Shown here piece by piece: positions 18,018 through 27,145 of a stretch of DNA of 64,000 nt. The stretch is taken from contig PNKZ01000021.1 of NCBI GenBank assembly GCA_013822735.1, positions 51,981 to 115,980 of the forward strand, in the 5' to 3' direction. The translations under genes and the position numbers were made by a program. This DNA comes from Pirellula sp. GTDB lineage: Bacteria > Planctomycetota > Planctomycetia > Pirellulales > PNKZ01. The number at the start of each line of letters is the position of its first letter. The stretch's first letter is position 1. The notes beneath the pieces were generated by a model. The model searched no databases and was not told where the DNA came from. It saw only the letters and a program-made list of their open reading frames with translations.

Positions 18018-19085
18018 TTAGGGGGGCGATGCGGAACTCTGCGATCGGGGTGTTCGCGACGTCGCGATCGCGTCACCCAGCAGCAACGGCCGCGCGGCAA
18101 GCGAAAAGACGAACGTGCCGACGACGGCGACCGCCGCAAACCAAAGCGGAGCCGCAGGCCCGAGCAAAGACGACTTCCCGACGACGAGTTGCGCGGCAAG
18201 CAACCTCCAGCCCAGCACGAAGGCGAGCGTCGCGATGAACGGCGCGGCGAGCCAAAGCCGGCCGGGCCCGAGACCGGCGCGTTGCAACAGGCCGCGCGCC
18301 AACACCAAGCCGGCGACCGCAAGGCCGACCGACGCCACGGCTTGCCAACCGAGAAACGCCCCGACGCACGCGAGCGCGGCGACGGAATTCAGGTGCCCGC
18401 TGCGAGCCCGGGCGCGAATCGTCGCCGCCGGCCACGACACGGCTCCCAGCAGCGCGCCAAGCAGGCCGCCCAGCGCACCGTCGGCAAGTCCGATCGCCAG
18501 TCGACCGTAGCTCGCCGCGGAAACCTCGCAATGCACCGGCCGCAAATCGGGAAAGAGGAGCGGCGGCACGAGGCCGATCAAAAGAATCACGCGCCAAAAC
18601 GCGGGCGGCACCACGGCGCCGTCGTACGCCATGAGCGCGGCGGCGCCGAGACCGCAGAACAGCGCGAAGTGATAGACGGCAATGCCGAACAGCGGCGCCT
18701 GCTCGGCCGTGAACTTAGGGAGCGGCAACGTCGCCCCTTGAAACACGGCTTCGCCCAAGCAAAGCGACGTGAAGATGACGCCCGCTGCAAATTCTACGAG
18801 CGGATACCGCGCGGCAATGCGCGTTCGGCAATAGCGGCAACGTCCGCGCAGCAGCAACCAACCCAAGACCGGCAGGTTATCGCGCGCGAGAATCGGCACA
18901 AGGCAGCGCGGGCAGCGCGAGCGGGGCTTCACGATGCTCAGCCCCGCAGGCACGCGGTAAATGACGACGTTCAGAAAACTGCCGATCGCGCCCCCCATGA
19001 AGAGCAGAAACGCGAGCAGCACGGCCACCGTCAGCCACGGCGGCTCGTAGGGAAACACGGCGATATCGGCCCAGAGCGGCGACAT
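18018..19085 (-). CDS. prepilin peptidase (A24) homologue with altered GxGD motif, 355 aa
   Basis: The N-terminus carries the first transmembrane helix and GSFLNVVIYRVP (residues 35-46), then the zinc-binding cytoplasmic loop with two CxxC pairs (C58/C61 and C83/C86), as in PilD/PulO. The first catalytic Asp is plausible at D155 (MAYDGAVVP). Where the second one, in GxGD, should precede the conserved GAFLGWQAV helix (242-250), the sequence reads HLNS (231-234), with Ser for Asp. If read correctly, peptidase activity would be lost although the methyltransferase-type region persists. About eight hydrophobic segments. It lies between topoisomerase VI subunit A and the MBL nuclease. An unannotated true peptidase elsewhere in the genome is likely. 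Confidence 0.8.
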   Translation of the reverse strand: MSPLWADIAVFPYEPPWLTVAVLLAFLLFMGGAIGSFLNVVIYRVPAGLSIVKPRSRCPRCLVPILARDNLPVLGWLLLRGRCRYCRTRIAARYPLVEFAAGVIFTSLCLGEAVFQGATLPLPKFTAEQAPLFGIAVYHFALFCGLGAAALMAYDGAVVPPAFWRVILLIGLVPPLLFPDLRPVHCEVSAASYGRLAIGLADGALGGLLGALLGAVSWPAATIRARARSGHLNSVAALACVGAFLGWQAVASVGLAVAGLVLARGLLQRAGLGPGRLWLAAPFIATLAFVLGWRLLAAQLVVGKSSLLGPAAPLWFAAVAVVGTFVFSLAARPLLLGDAIATSRTPRSQSSASPP

Positions 19086-19160
19086 GATGAGGGCATTGTA
19101 GCCGCGCGAGGAACCGAACGCCGGCCGCCCTTGCGACGGGCCGGCTCCGTCGTGGGCCGC

Positions 19161-20306
19161 CTAGTCCAGCCAGTCCTGATCTTCGAGCCGGGCCGGAACG
19201 TATTCCTCGGTCACGTAGCTAATATCTTTCGAGATCAACGATTCGACTTCCAGCTTGAAGCCGTTGCCGAGCATCGTCTGGATCTCTTTCTGCCACGCCT
19301 TCTTATCTTTGAACCATGGATACTCGGCGATCTGCTTGGCCCGCTTCACGTCTTGATCGTTGAGATTGATCTTCACGCTATTGGATAGTTGGCAGCGATC
19401 GAAATCTTTACTGCGCAGCCCGATGTACTTCGCCTCGGGAATGCCCATGCGCACGCTTTCAAAGGCCAGATTGATCGAGCCTTGCTTGAGCACGCTGTAG
19501 ATGTAGTAGCCCCAGGGATCGTTATCGAGCAGGCAGTAGACCGGCAGATTCAGCTCTTTGTGCAGGCGGTGTAGCAAGCGACGGACTCCGCGCGGAGGCT
19601 GTCCGCCGCCGTGCGTCACGAGGCAGTTGTGCTTAAGCCAGAACTTGTCTTCGGCGAAGCGCCGCCAGACCGTATCTTTTTCGACGTGCAGGATAAACTT
19701 CGCAGTGCACTTCTTGAATTGGATGACGTCCGGTTCGCAGATCGAAGGGATGCTGTAGCCGGCGCTCCCCATGCGCGTGCAATCGATTTCGTCGCCGCTG
19801 TCGACGAGCGTGATCGGCCCGACCAAGTTGCCGCGATTACTCGCGTAGAGATGCATCTCTTCGCGCAGCGAATTGAGCGTCACTTCGACGTCTTCGATGA
19901 TCGTGTCGGAATCGGCCTGATCGTCGAAGGTTTCTTCTTTAGTTCCTTCGATCGAGTGCTTGAGCATGTAGTAGAGACCGCGCAAGCTCGTGGTCTTGCC
20001 CTCTTCGATCAGCCGTTTGCAGCCGCTGGAGATCAAGAGCGTCTGCATGTAGGCCTTGGCCTGAGAGAGGTTGAACAACTCCCGACGGTTGGTGCCGGAG
20101 CCCATCTCCAGGAAACGCTTGCTCTTGTTGAAGCGCACGTTCGAGAGCGAGCGCGAGGGAACGTCGAGATGCGGGGCGCGCCCCTTTTCGGCGCAATCGA
20201 CCACTTCGTCGGCCAACACGCGCAACGATCCCAGGGTCTTTTTATCTTTCGCGCTGACGGAGACGGCCGCGCCGCCGGACTTGGTCGAACTAGGTTTCTT
20301 AGCCAT
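19161..20306 (-). CDS. top6A: DNA topoisomerase VI subunit A, 381 aa
   Basis: The Spo11/Top6A family catalytic subunit, which forms the DNA-protein phosphotyrosine bond. The 5Y-CAP winged helix has the nucleophile in SLRGLYYML (Tyr112 or Tyr113). The Toprim domain has the metal Glu at HVEKD (Glu209) and the DxD pair in LLDNDPWG (Asp261, Asp263). The N-terminal 20 residues are Lys/Ser-rich. It is separated by 62 bases from subunit B upstream on the same strand, so the two-gene operon top6BA is intact. This enzyme is typical of archaea and plants and patchy in bacteria, where it is known from some planctomycetes. Confidence 0.93.
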   Translation of the reverse strand: MAKKPSSTKSGGAAVSVSAKDKKTLGSLRVLADEVVDCAEKGRAPHLDVPSRSLSNVRFNKSKRFLEMGSGTNRRELFNLSQAKAYMQTLLISSGCKRLIEEGKTTSLRGLYYMLKHSIEGTKEETFDDQADSDTIIEDVEVTLNSLREEMHLYASNRGNLVGPITLVDSGDEIDCTRMGSAGYSIPSICEPDVIQFKKCTAKFILHVEKDTVWRRFAEDKFWLKHNCLVTHGGGQPPRGVRRLLHRLHKELNLPVYCLLDNDPWGYYIYSVLKQGSINLAFESVRMGIPEAKYIGLRSKDFDRCQLSNSVKINLNDQDVKRAKQIAEYPWFKDKKAWQKEIQTMLGNGFKLEVESLISKDISYVTEEYVPARLEDQDWLD

Positions 20307-20368
20307 ATTTTCAATTGATGCTGGGGGATTCGATTTTGGGGAAGCGAACGGGTGCGGGGGCCGCCGAT

Positions 20369-22549
20369 CTAGCGACCGGCCTTACCCGTTCCCTTTTCCT
20401 TCGTTTTCTTCAGGCCGGCGGCAGCTGCTTCCGTCGCGGCGGGGGGCGTTTCCGGCTCATCTTGCTTCACGATTAAGACGTTATCGCCGTATTCGTCTTC
20501 TTCCGCCCGTTTGATCACACGGCCTTGATCGTCGAGCTTGATGTCGGCCTGCTCCGTCTTGCGCTTGGCGACTTTGAGCAGCATATCGTAGAGCTTCTTC
20601 TTATCGCGGCCGTTGATTTCGTTGACCGCGCCGGCCACTTCGCCGAGATAGCGGAGGAACACGTTGCGGCGTTCCCCTTCTTGCTTCACCTTCATGCGCT
20701 TACGGACAAACATCGCCAGCTTCCGCCCGACGGCCTGCAAGCCGAGCCGGATTTCTTTTTGAATCTCCGGATACGAAGCGACCGCCTCTTTCGATTCGCT
20801 GGTAAACGGCACCCAGACGCTGGCGATATGCACCATGATCGTGACCGGACCGCTCGGCAAACCGCCGCGCGATTGCGAGAGGCCGTACGCCCGCCAATTG
20901 GTCCCCATAATGCTTTGCGTGATGGCGCACGCGCCGGGCTGAAATTGCAACGGTACGCGGTTGGCATACCGCAGCACGTTCATCGTCTGCCCTTCTTCGA
21001 GGTTGACGTTGCGCATCGCCGCGTGCAGTTTCGCAATTTCCGCCGGCTTCAACTTCGACGGCGAAGTGCGATTGCCGAACTCCGCTTCCGTGAGGATTTT
21101 GTCCGCCGCGTCGCCGCCGATGCCGTTGAAGCCGTTGATGAGAAACTGCCGCAACGTGCGGGCATCCGTTTCTCCGAGCATCTCCGTGAGCGCTTCCAGC
21201 GATATCTTCACGGCCGCCGAAGAGCCGCCGTAGGCCAAGGCCGTTTCAATCACAAACGGATTCCCGCGATACACGGTCGGCGGGCGCGTGTCGGCAACGT
21301 AGAACTCCGCCGGCACCACGTGGTGCAGACCTTTCAGCAAGAGCGGCACGCCGATCGGCGAAATGCAATCGGTCGCCGGCGGCGGGATTTTCGCCTTTTG
21401 TAGCGATTGGTAGAGCAACTCGCCGTCGTGCCGTCCGATTCGGGCGGGGTTCGCGCGGGTGCTCAGCTTCGCAGCTTCGCAAACATCCGATGCCTTCGAA
21501 GAACTGACGCGCGAGAAACTCGACGTGAGGAACTGCGACAGCGTCGGCGCCTTCGTCGCTTGCAGCATCGTTACGAGGTTGCCGAGCTCGATGCCGTACG
21601 GATGCGGCAGGATTTCCTTCGGCTCCGGGGGCAACTGTTCGGCGGCCCGATCGTAGTGGTATTCCTTGCCGTCGGGATCTTTGTAGTGCAGCGTAACGTG
21701 CGGATTGGCGATGGCCGTTTGTTCGAGATACTCATCGACGCTGCCGCGGCCCCGTTGATACTTCGCCTCGAGCTCGATGGTGACGCTCGTGCCGTTGTGT
21801 GCCACGGTGCCGTCTTTGGCGGCCTTCCACTCCACGCCGTGCTTCGCGAGAAACTTGTCGCCGTCGGCGCCGAAAGGAATGTCTTCGCCTTCTCCCTTGC
21901 CGTTGAGAATCTCCGGCTTGTTTTTGCGAGTGTCGATCTGCAGCTCAAAGTAGTGCAGGTCGTGCGACTTTCCCTTCTTGCCGATGCACGAAACGATCTT
22001 CACCGGCTTGCCGGTGGTGAGCACGCCGTACATGCCGGCCGCGCTGATGCCGATGCCTTGCTGACCGCGGCTCATGCGCAAGCGATGGAACTTCGAGCCG
22101 TAGAGAAGCTTGCCGAAGATGTTCGGGATCTGCGCTTTGACGATGCCGGGCCCGTTGTCTTGGATGCCGACCTTGTAACGATTCTCGCCGGTCATTTCGA
22201 TGTGGACCCACACCTCCGGGAGGATGCCGGCCTCTTCGCAGGCGTCGAGCGAATTGTCGACCGCTTCCTTCACCGTCGTGAGCAGCGCCTTGCGCGGGTT
22301 GTCGAAGCCGAGCAGATGCCGGTTCTTGGCGAAGAACTCGCTGACGGAAATATCGCGCTGGCCGGCCGCCATCGACTCGGCCGTGGCGCGGCGTTTGGTC
22401 GACGGGCGCGACGCGGCCTTCTCGGCGGCAGGCGCTTCGCCGTTGGTTTCCGCTTCGTCGATCACGGCGACTTCGTCGGCCTCGTCGGCTTCGGTCGGTT
22501 TCTTAGCGGCGGTGCGAACAGGGGGCGACTTGGCGGGCGTCCGTTTCAA
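20369..22549 (-). CDS. top6B: DNA topoisomerase VI subunit B, 726 aa
   Basis: GHKL ATPase subunit. N-box EAVDNSLDA (from about residue 95), G1 DNGPGI (131-136) and GQQGIGISA (162-170) are present, followed by the H2TH-like and transducer regions of Top6B, including the switch-Lys area around the [16 protein letters not shown] segment. A charged N-terminal extension of about 65 residues and a Lys/Glu-rich tail (residues 680-726) flank the core. It binds and hydrolyses ATP to open and close the gate formed with subunit A. First gene of the minus-strand set; its upstream region 22550-22919 presumably holds the promoter. Confidence 0.93.
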   Translation of the reverse strand: MKRTPAKSPPVRTAAKKPTEADEADEVAVIDEAETNGEAPAAEKAASRPSTKRRATAESMAAGQRDISVSEFFAKNRHLLGFDNPRKALLTTVKEAVDNSLDACEEAGILPEVWVHIEMTGENRYKVGIQDNGPGIVKAQIPNIFGKLLYGSKFHRLRMSRGQQGIGISAAGMYGVLTTGKPVKIVSCIGKKGKSHDLHYFELQIDTRKNKPEILNGKGEGEDIPFGADGDKFLAKHGVEWKAAKDGTVAHNGTSVTIELEAKYQRGRGSVDEYLEQTAIANPHVTLHYKDPDGKEYHYDRAAEQLPPEPKEILPHPYGIELGNLVTMLQATKAPTLSQFLTSSFSRVSSSKASDVCEAAKLSTRANPARIGRHDGELLYQSLQKAKIPPPATDCISPIGVPLLLKGLHHVVPAEFYVADTRPPTVYRGNPFVIETALAYGGSSAAVKISLEALTEMLGETDARTLRQFLINGFNGIGGDAADKILTEAEFGNRTSPSKLKPAEIAKLHAAMRNVNLEEGQTMNVLRYANRVPLQFQPGACAITQSIMGTNWRAYGLSQSRGGLPSGPVTIMVHIASVWVPFTSESKEAVASYPEIQKEIRLGLQAVGRKLAMFVRKRMKVKQEGERRNVFLRYLGEVAGAVNEINGRDKKKLYDMLLKVAKRKTEQADIKLDDQGRVIKRAEEDEYGDNVLIVKQDEPETPPAATEAAAAGLKKTKEKGTGKAGR

Positions 22550-22919
22550 AACCTGAATCTCCGTAAACTACTGAGGCGTAAGCAGAAACGACCGCCGATG
22601 CGACGGTGGCTTCCGGCAACGAACCGCTTCCACACGGGTCCGCCGCTCGATTCGCCGGCTTGGCGAGCTGACGAGGATGCGTAAACTTTACCGATTATAG
22701 CCGGCTACCCCCTGTCGCCCCAAGGCGACTTGCGCGACTTATAAGTACAGTCGTTACGGCGATTCCGGTTGTTGCAGCCGTTAGACAAAGATTGACCCGA
22801 CGCCGCGGAGCACGCCGAGAAAAATAGCGTGCGAGGAAGGAAGCCTCGTGAGCGGTGCCGCGGCACGGAAGGTTGCGGCCGAGGTGAGTCCACGGATACG
22901 GAATAAGGAGTTCGTCGCC
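22550..22919. other. divergent intergenic region, 370 bp
   Basis: Between top6B (minus) and the small secreted protein (plus). It contains TTGACC at 22792-22797 and A-rich tracts at 22819-22824, but no well-spaced -10 box, so I do not call a promoter. A small hairpin-prone segment CCCCAAGGCG lies near 22717. No gene supported. Confidence 0.4.
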
Positions 22920-23231
22920 ATGCTGATGTTACGTCGTGCGCTATTTGCCGTGACGGCGGGCGCCGCGCTATTTGCCGCCGCCGACAACGCTCAAGCGGTC
23001 GGCCCGATTCTTTCGCCGACTCCGGGCATCGCCCAACAGTACTACAACGACAACGGCTCGATCGGCTCGCGGATGTATACGTCGCCGCGCCCCGTGCCGG
23101 GCTGGGTCGGCAATACGTGGTACACGTATCAACCGTTCTACCCGCACAAGTTCATGTGGTCGCACTACGACGTCTACCGCAAACGCCAATCGAACGGCGG
23201 CGTGACGACGACTCGGGCCTATTACTGGTAA
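22920..23231 (+). CDS. small secreted protein, 103 aa, unknown
   Basis: A clear signal peptide (MLMLRRALFAVTAGAALFAA, cleavage likely after AQA) is followed by a Tyr/Trp/Pro-rich mature part (YYNDNG...WYTYQPFYPHKFMWSHYDVYRKR) ending AYYW. No Cys. The start is fixed by AAGGAG at 22905-22910. The next gene has the same overall design, so the two are likely diverged members of one planctomycete secreted family and may be co-transcribed. Confidence 0.72.
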   Translation: MLMLRRALFAVTAGAALFAAADNAQAVGPILSPTPGIAQQYYNDNGSIGSRMYTSPRPVPGWVGNTWYTYQPFYPHKFMWSHYDVYRKRQSNGGVTTTRAYYW

Positions 23232-23249
23232 TGCAACGAAGCGCGAGTG

Positions 23250-23296
23250 ATGCCGGAGGCCGACGCACGGCAAGTGCGGCGCTCGGCTTTCGGCAT
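23250..23296 (+). promoter_or_regulatory. long RNA hairpin between the two small secreted genes
   Basis: ATGCCG (23250-23255) pairs with CGGCAT (23291-23296), and GCCGA (23259-23263) with TCGGC (23283-23287). No T-run follows, so it is more likely a transcript-stability or partial-termination element than a full terminator. Confidence 0.45.
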
Positions 23297-23326
23297 GCTT
23301 GCGAAACATAACAGGAGAGCGCACGG

Positions 23327-23680
23327 ATGAAGACTTTGGTAATGCGCCTGACTTTGGCGGCGCTCTTCTGCAGCCAATTTGCGGCCGCGGCGGAAGCACG
23401 TATCTTTGGCCGACCGGCACAACCGTGGAACGCCAACTACTACGATCCGCAGTGGGCCGGCGTGCCGCACGCAATGGTCGTGCCGCCGACCGTGCATCGG
23501 CAAGTGAAGTACGGTTGGGGAGCTTCGGGAACCGAGCTGCACCACATTCGCAACCAGTACGGCATCTACGGCAACCGGCCGGACGGCACGTTCCCGGGCG
23601 GACCGTTCCAGCCTCAGCCGGTGCAGCCGACGCACACGGACCAGTTCGGCACGTACTACATTCGCGCCCCTTGGAAATAA
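23327..23680 (+). CDS. small secreted protein, 117 aa, unknown
   Basis: Signal peptide MKTLVMRLTLAALFCSQFAA with cleavage after AEA, then a mature domain rich in Tyr, Pro, His and Gly (WNANYYDPQWAG, ELHHIRNQYGIYGNRPDG, GTYYIRAPWK). A good AGGAG site precedes the ATG. The aromatic-rich composition resembles the neighbouring 103-residue protein. No known domain; probably a periplasmic or surface structural component. Confidence 0.75.
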   Translation: MKTLVMRLTLAALFCSQFAAAAEARIFGRPAQPWNANYYDPQWAGVPHAMVVPPTVHRQVKYGWGASGTELHHIRNQYGIYGNRPDGTFPGGPFQPQPVQPTHTDQFGTYYIRAPWK

Positions 23681-23775
23681 CGGCGATAGGGGCTCCGGCC
23701 TCGAGTCGTGTTCGGGATGAACGTGAACCGGCGGCGCTTTGAAGAAAAGCGACCGCCGGTTTTGTTTGACGAAAA

Positions 23776-23824
23776 CACCTCTCCCACTGGGAGAGGTCGA
23801 CGAGCGTCAGCTCGGCGGGTGAGG
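23776..23824. repeat. dispersed repeat CTCTCCC...GGGAGAGG...GGGTGAGGG
   Basis: Contains an 8-bp hairpin (CCTCTCCC with GGGAGAGG) and a second hairpin CGAGCGTCAGCTCG, ending GGGTGAGGG. A related element in opposite orientation lies at 23908-23956; others are near 3364 and 36959. It sits between convergent genes. Confidence 0.75.
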
Positions 23825-23907
23825 GCCGCGCTGCACGACGCCGGACTCAGAGATCACTCATCGCGCCGTGCATTTACAGCGCGCGCGGCCAAGCTTCGTA
23901 CGACGCG

Positions 23908-23956
23908 ACCCTCATCCGGCCTACCGGCCAACTTCTCCCAGAGTGGAGAAGGGGAC
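23908..23956. repeat. dispersed repeat, inverted variant of 23776-23824
   Basis: Reads ACCCTCATCCGGCCTACCGG...CTTCTCCCAGAGTGGAGAAGGGG, that is, the same family on the other strand. It ends four bases before the stop of the antiporter gene and may help terminate its transcript. Confidence 0.7.
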
Positions 23957-23959
23957 AGC

Positions 23960-25243
23960 CTATGCTCCGGCGACTACCGCCGACGAGCCGGTCGGAAGCG
24001 GCGAGCGCGCCGCGAAACAACGCTTCATCAACGGAGCGGCCATGATCGACGTGGCGAGCGCCATCACCACCAGCGCGACGTAGGTCGGCTGGTCGATCAC
24101 GCCCTTCTCCAGCCCGACGTTCGCCAGAATGATCCCCGTGGCGCCGCGGGCATTCATTCCCCAGCCGACTCCCCATGACGAGCGCGCATCGAGGCCGCCG
24201 ATGCGGGCCCCCAAGTAGGCGGCGGGGATCTTGCCGACGCACGCCACGACCAAAACCAAGAGAACCAGCAGCGGCACGAAGTGCGCGATGAAATCGGTCG
24301 TGAGCCCTAGCGAAACAAAATAGATCGGCACGAAGACGCCGTAAGAAAAGCGGCGAATCCCTTCGTAGGTTTCGTCCTCGGCTTCATCTTCGGTGGGCGT
24401 GAGGGCGATGCCGAACAGGAACGGCCCGAGAAACGCGTGAATCTGCAAATGCTCGGCGGCCGCCGCCGTGAGCAGGACCAACGCCGACAATAGCCCGATC
24501 CGCCCGGCAACCTGACTGGGACGACGTTCATGCCATCGGGAAACGATGCGCGAGGTAATCCAACCGACGGCGAGCGTGGCGACGAAGAATCCGAGGACCG
24601 CGACGATTTCCGAGCCGACGGCCACGGCCGTCGTCGTATCGCCGACCGTGTTGTTCATCTGTTCAAAGACGACAAACAGCAACGTCCAGCTCACCAAATC
24701 GTCGACCACCGTGGCCGACATCAGAATGGCCCCCAGGCGGTCTTTAAGCAAACCGAGGTCCGACAAGATTCGGGCCAGCACGGGATTGGCGGAGTTGGCC
24801 ATGGCCGCGCCGATGAAAAGCGCCACGATGAACTTGTCGGCGGCAGGCGTGATGTGAAACAAGCTCGGCACGGCATAGACCAAGGCGATGCCGAGCACGA
24901 GGGGCGCGAGCGTGCCGAGCAGGCCGACGGAAAGGGCGATCACGCCGTTGCGCAGAATGCCGCGGGCGTTGATCTCGAGCCCGACCATGAACATAAAGAA
25001 CAGCATGCCGAACTTGATCACGGAATTGCGCAGCGCACTCGCCGCGCCCGCCGTTGGAAACAAGCCCGCTTGCCATTCGGGCGCGATCGCGCCTAATACC
25101 GTCGGCCCGAGAATGACGCCGCCGATCATTTCGCCGAGCACCGCCGGTTGCCGCGCCAAGCGCATCAGCGCTCCGCCGATGAGCCCGCAAATGAGCATCA
25201 CCGCCAGTTGAGCGAGCAAGAGGACGAAAGGGGAAGCGCTCAT
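23960..25243 (-). CDS. CPA2 (Kef/NapA-like) cation:proton antiporter, 427 aa
   Basis: A Na+/H+ exchanger domain (PF00999 type) over the whole length with about 12 hydrophobic segments. There is no C-terminal TrkA-N/RCK domain, so it is the short form. Motifs typical of the family are seen: the N-terminal GGALMRLARQPAVLGEMIGGVILGP region and a GAAMANSANPVLARILSDLGLL segment. It is separated by only 5 bases from the flavoprotein gene upstream and is therefore in the same transcript as the MarR regulator, which suggests efflux or ion homeostasis tied to that pathway. Confidence 0.87.
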   Translation of the reverse strand: MSASPFVLLLAQLAVMLICGLIGGALMRLARQPAVLGEMIGGVILGPTVLGAIAPEWQAGLFPTAGAASALRNSVIKFGMLFFMFMVGLEINARGILRNGVIALSVGLLGTLAPLVLGIALVYAVPSLFHITPAADKFIVALFIGAAMANSANPVLARILSDLGLLKDRLGAILMSATVVDDLVSWTLLFVVFEQMNNTVGDTTTAVAVGSEIVAVLGFFVATLAVGWITSRIVSRWHERRPSQVAGRIGLLSALVLLTAAAAEHLQIHAFLGPFLFGIALTPTEDEAEDETYEGIRRFSYGVFVPIYFVSLGLTTDFIAHFVPLLVLLVLVVACVGKIPAAYLGARIGGLDARSSWGVGWGMNARGATGIILANVGLEKGVIDQPTYVALVVMALATSIMAAPLMKRCFAARSPLPTGSSAVVAGA

Positions 25244-25248
25244 GAGAG

Positions 25249-26517
25249 TTAATCGACCGTCGGCGCCGCGGCGGCGGCTCGAGCCGCGTCCATTTCGGCG
25301 CGCAGCGCATTCATCGGCGGAATGACGTCGTCTACCTTGTCGGTAAACAAGTCGCCGATGAGCAAATCAGTCAGGTGACCTTTCAACTGCGGATGGCGTT
25401 GCACGAAGCGGCCGAAGCTGAAGCCGTCGTAGTATTCGCATACGAGCCGGCGCATCCGCTCCATTCCCTCGACGAACTCCGGCCCCCATTTGCCGAGTTG
25501 CGCGGCCGACGTGTCGCCGGTCGCCAAGCCTTCACAGATCGCATCGGCGGCGCGGGCTCCGGATTGCAGCGCGAGCAACACGCCCGACGAGTAAAGCGGA
25601 TCAAGAAAGCCGAACGCGTCGCCGACCAGCACCCAACCGTCGCCCGCCACTTCCTTCGAGCGGTACGAATATTCCTTCGCGGCGCGAAACGGCGCGACGC
25701 GTTTAGCGTTCTCAATGCGCGGCTGCAGGCCGGGGCACTTGGCGACCTCTTCGAAGTAGATCTTTTCGAGGTCTTTCGTTTCGCGATTGACGAACAGATA
25801 GTCGTACGGAGCGACGACGCCGACGCTGATCCGATCGTCGTGCAACGGGATGTACCAAAACCAGCCGTGCTTCCCTTCGGTCTGCATGACGATCGTGGCC
25901 CCTTCGTCCTTGCCGGTATCGCGGTAGGCCCCTTCCCAATAAGTCCACACCGCCGCTTTCTTCAGCACGGGATCCCACTCGCGCAGGTTGAAGCGATCTT
26001 GAATCAAGCAGCTTTGACCGGCCGCATCGACGACGACTTCGGCACGAATCTCGCGCTCCACGCCGGACTTGTCGACGATCTTCACGCCGACGGCCCGATT
26101 CCCTTCGAACAATACGTCGAGCACGCGCGTTTCTTCATGCACCTCGACGCCGTGCTCGCGGGCGTTATCGAGCATCATCTGGTCGAATTCTTGCCGATAA
26201 ACCTGCCAAGTTTGCGAACACTCGTGCGGCTTGTTGTCGTGAAAGTAGAACGGCTCCGAGAGCTTCCCTTTCGACGTAACGAATTGCACGCTGTGCTTAT
26301 GCACGAATCCGCTGGCACGCATCTTGGGGAGCATGTTCAATCGCTCGAGCACCCAATACGTTTCGGGAATCAGCGATTCGCCAATGTGGTATCGGGGGAA
26401 CTTCTCGCGCTCGAACAACTGCACGCGGTAGCCCTTCTGGGCAATGAGCGTGGCCGTGGTGGCGCCGGAAGGACCGCCGCCGATGACGATGACTTGAGGA
26501 TTCGCGGATTGAATCAT
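25249..26517 (-). CDS. flavin-dependent halogenase-like oxidoreductase, 422 aa
   Basis: An FAD-binding Rossmann fold with GGGPSG (13-18) and a C-terminal FAD motif GDAFGFLDPLYSSG. Two halogenase hallmarks are visible: the WxWxIP motif as WFWYIP (219-224), and a Lys in the pattern GFxxKxxxxF (Lys74), where the catalytic Lys of phenol/pyrrole-type halogenases sits. It may thus chlorinate or brominate a small molecule; a related monooxygenase or reductase of the same fold is the alternative. A flavin reductase is not encoded next to it. It lies between the MarR regulator and the antiporter in one operon. Confidence 0.75.
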   Translation of the reverse strand: MIQSANPQVIVIGGGPSGATTATLIAQKGYRVQLFEREKFPRYHIGESLIPETYWVLERLNMLPKMRASGFVHKHSVQFVTSKGKLSEPFYFHDNKPHECSQTWQVYRQEFDQMMLDNAREHGVEVHEETRVLDVLFEGNRAVGVKIVDKSGVEREIRAEVVVDAAGQSCLIQDRFNLREWDPVLKKAAVWTYWEGAYRDTGKDEGATIVMQTEGKHGWFWYIPLHDDRISVGVVAPYDYLFVNRETKDLEKIYFEEVAKCPGLQPRIENAKRVAPFRAAKEYSYRSKEVAGDGWVLVGDAFGFLDPLYSSGVLLALQSGARAADAICEGLATGDTSAAQLGKWGPEFVEGMERMRRLVCEYYDGFSFGRFVQRHPQLKGHLTDLLIGDLFTDKVDDVIPPMNALRAEMDAARAAAAAPTVD

Positions 26518-26605
26518 GGCAATGCTCGTAGGTTGCGAGGGATGCGTGCGGTAAGTAGAGGAAACATTCAGCCGCCGAGTTCGTCTCGACGCGCTACATT
26601 AATCA

Positions 26606-27109
26606 TCAGCTCAACGGCCAGACTTGTGCGGGGTCTTCGTGCGGACGTCGGGCTTCGTCGAGCGCGGCGATGAGTTCGCGGAGCTTCTTGTCGCTCAGGT
26701 GCCCGAGTTGTCGGTCGTGGCAATCGCGCACTTGATCGGCCAACGCGTCGAGCAGCGCCGTGCCTGCCGGAGTGATGCCGACTTCGACGACCCGACGGTT
26801 CTCCGGCTTGCGTTCCCGCCGCACAAGGCCGCGCTCTTCAAGCTTATCGAGCAAGCGCGTCATGTCGGGAGCGCGCGAGATGAGCCTTGCGCCCAGCGAC
26901 GAAGTCGTCAACGTGCCCGGCTGCGCGGCGCGCAGCAAGCGCAGCGTGTTGTATTGTTGCGCGGAGAGGTCGTAGCGACCAAAGAGTTCGTCTTCGATGG
27001 CCCGCAACCGATCGTAGGTTCGCCAGAGCTGCAAATAGGCGGCCTGTTCGAGGGAATCGAACTTCTGCGCCCGACGCCCGGCGGATGGAGAAGCGGAAGA
27101 AGCGGTCAT
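26606..27109 (-). CDS. MarR family transcriptional regulator, 167 aa
   Basis: Winged-helix MarR fold: helix region (about 20-60), recognition region LTTSSLGARLISRAPDMTRLLDKLEERGLVRR, and the wing with RKPENRRVVEVGITPAGTALL. ATG 27109 is chosen over an upstream TTG (27145) because a sigma-70 promoter overlaps that stretch and its -10 ends seven bases before this ATG. It likely autoregulates the operon with the flavoprotein and antiporter and responds to a small aromatic ligand, as is usual for the family. Confidence 0.85.
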   Translation of the reverse strand: MTASSASPSAGRRAQKFDSLEQAAYLQLWRTYDRLRAIEDELFGRYDLSAQQYNTLRLLRAAQPGTLTTSSLGARLISRAPDMTRLLDKLEERGLVRRERKPENRRVVEVGITPAGTALLDALADQVRDCHDRQLGHLSDKKLRELIAALDEARRPHEDPAQVWPLS

Positions 27110-27114
27110 ACCAC

Positions 27115-27145
27115 TATTAATATCGGTCAAAACAACCGTCGTCAA
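27115..27145 (-). promoter_or_regulatory. sigma-70-type promoter of the MarR operon
   Basis: Read on the minus strand: TTGACG, 17 bases, TATTAA, then AGTGGT and ATG, so the transcript may be leaderless. Two related motifs, GGTYGTTTwrAC-like (GGTCGTTTAAAC and GGTTGTTTTGAC), occur in the 60 bases upstream and overlapping it and could be operators. Confidence 0.65.

Noticed and set aside
17997..19388. 463-codon plus-strand frame
   Set aside because: Arg-rich low-complexity shadow antisense to the prepilin peptidase homologue and topoisomerase VI subunit A.
22792..22825. Promoter with TTGACC and an A-rich -10
   Set aside because: Spacing of about 22 bases does not fit sigma-70; left uncalled.
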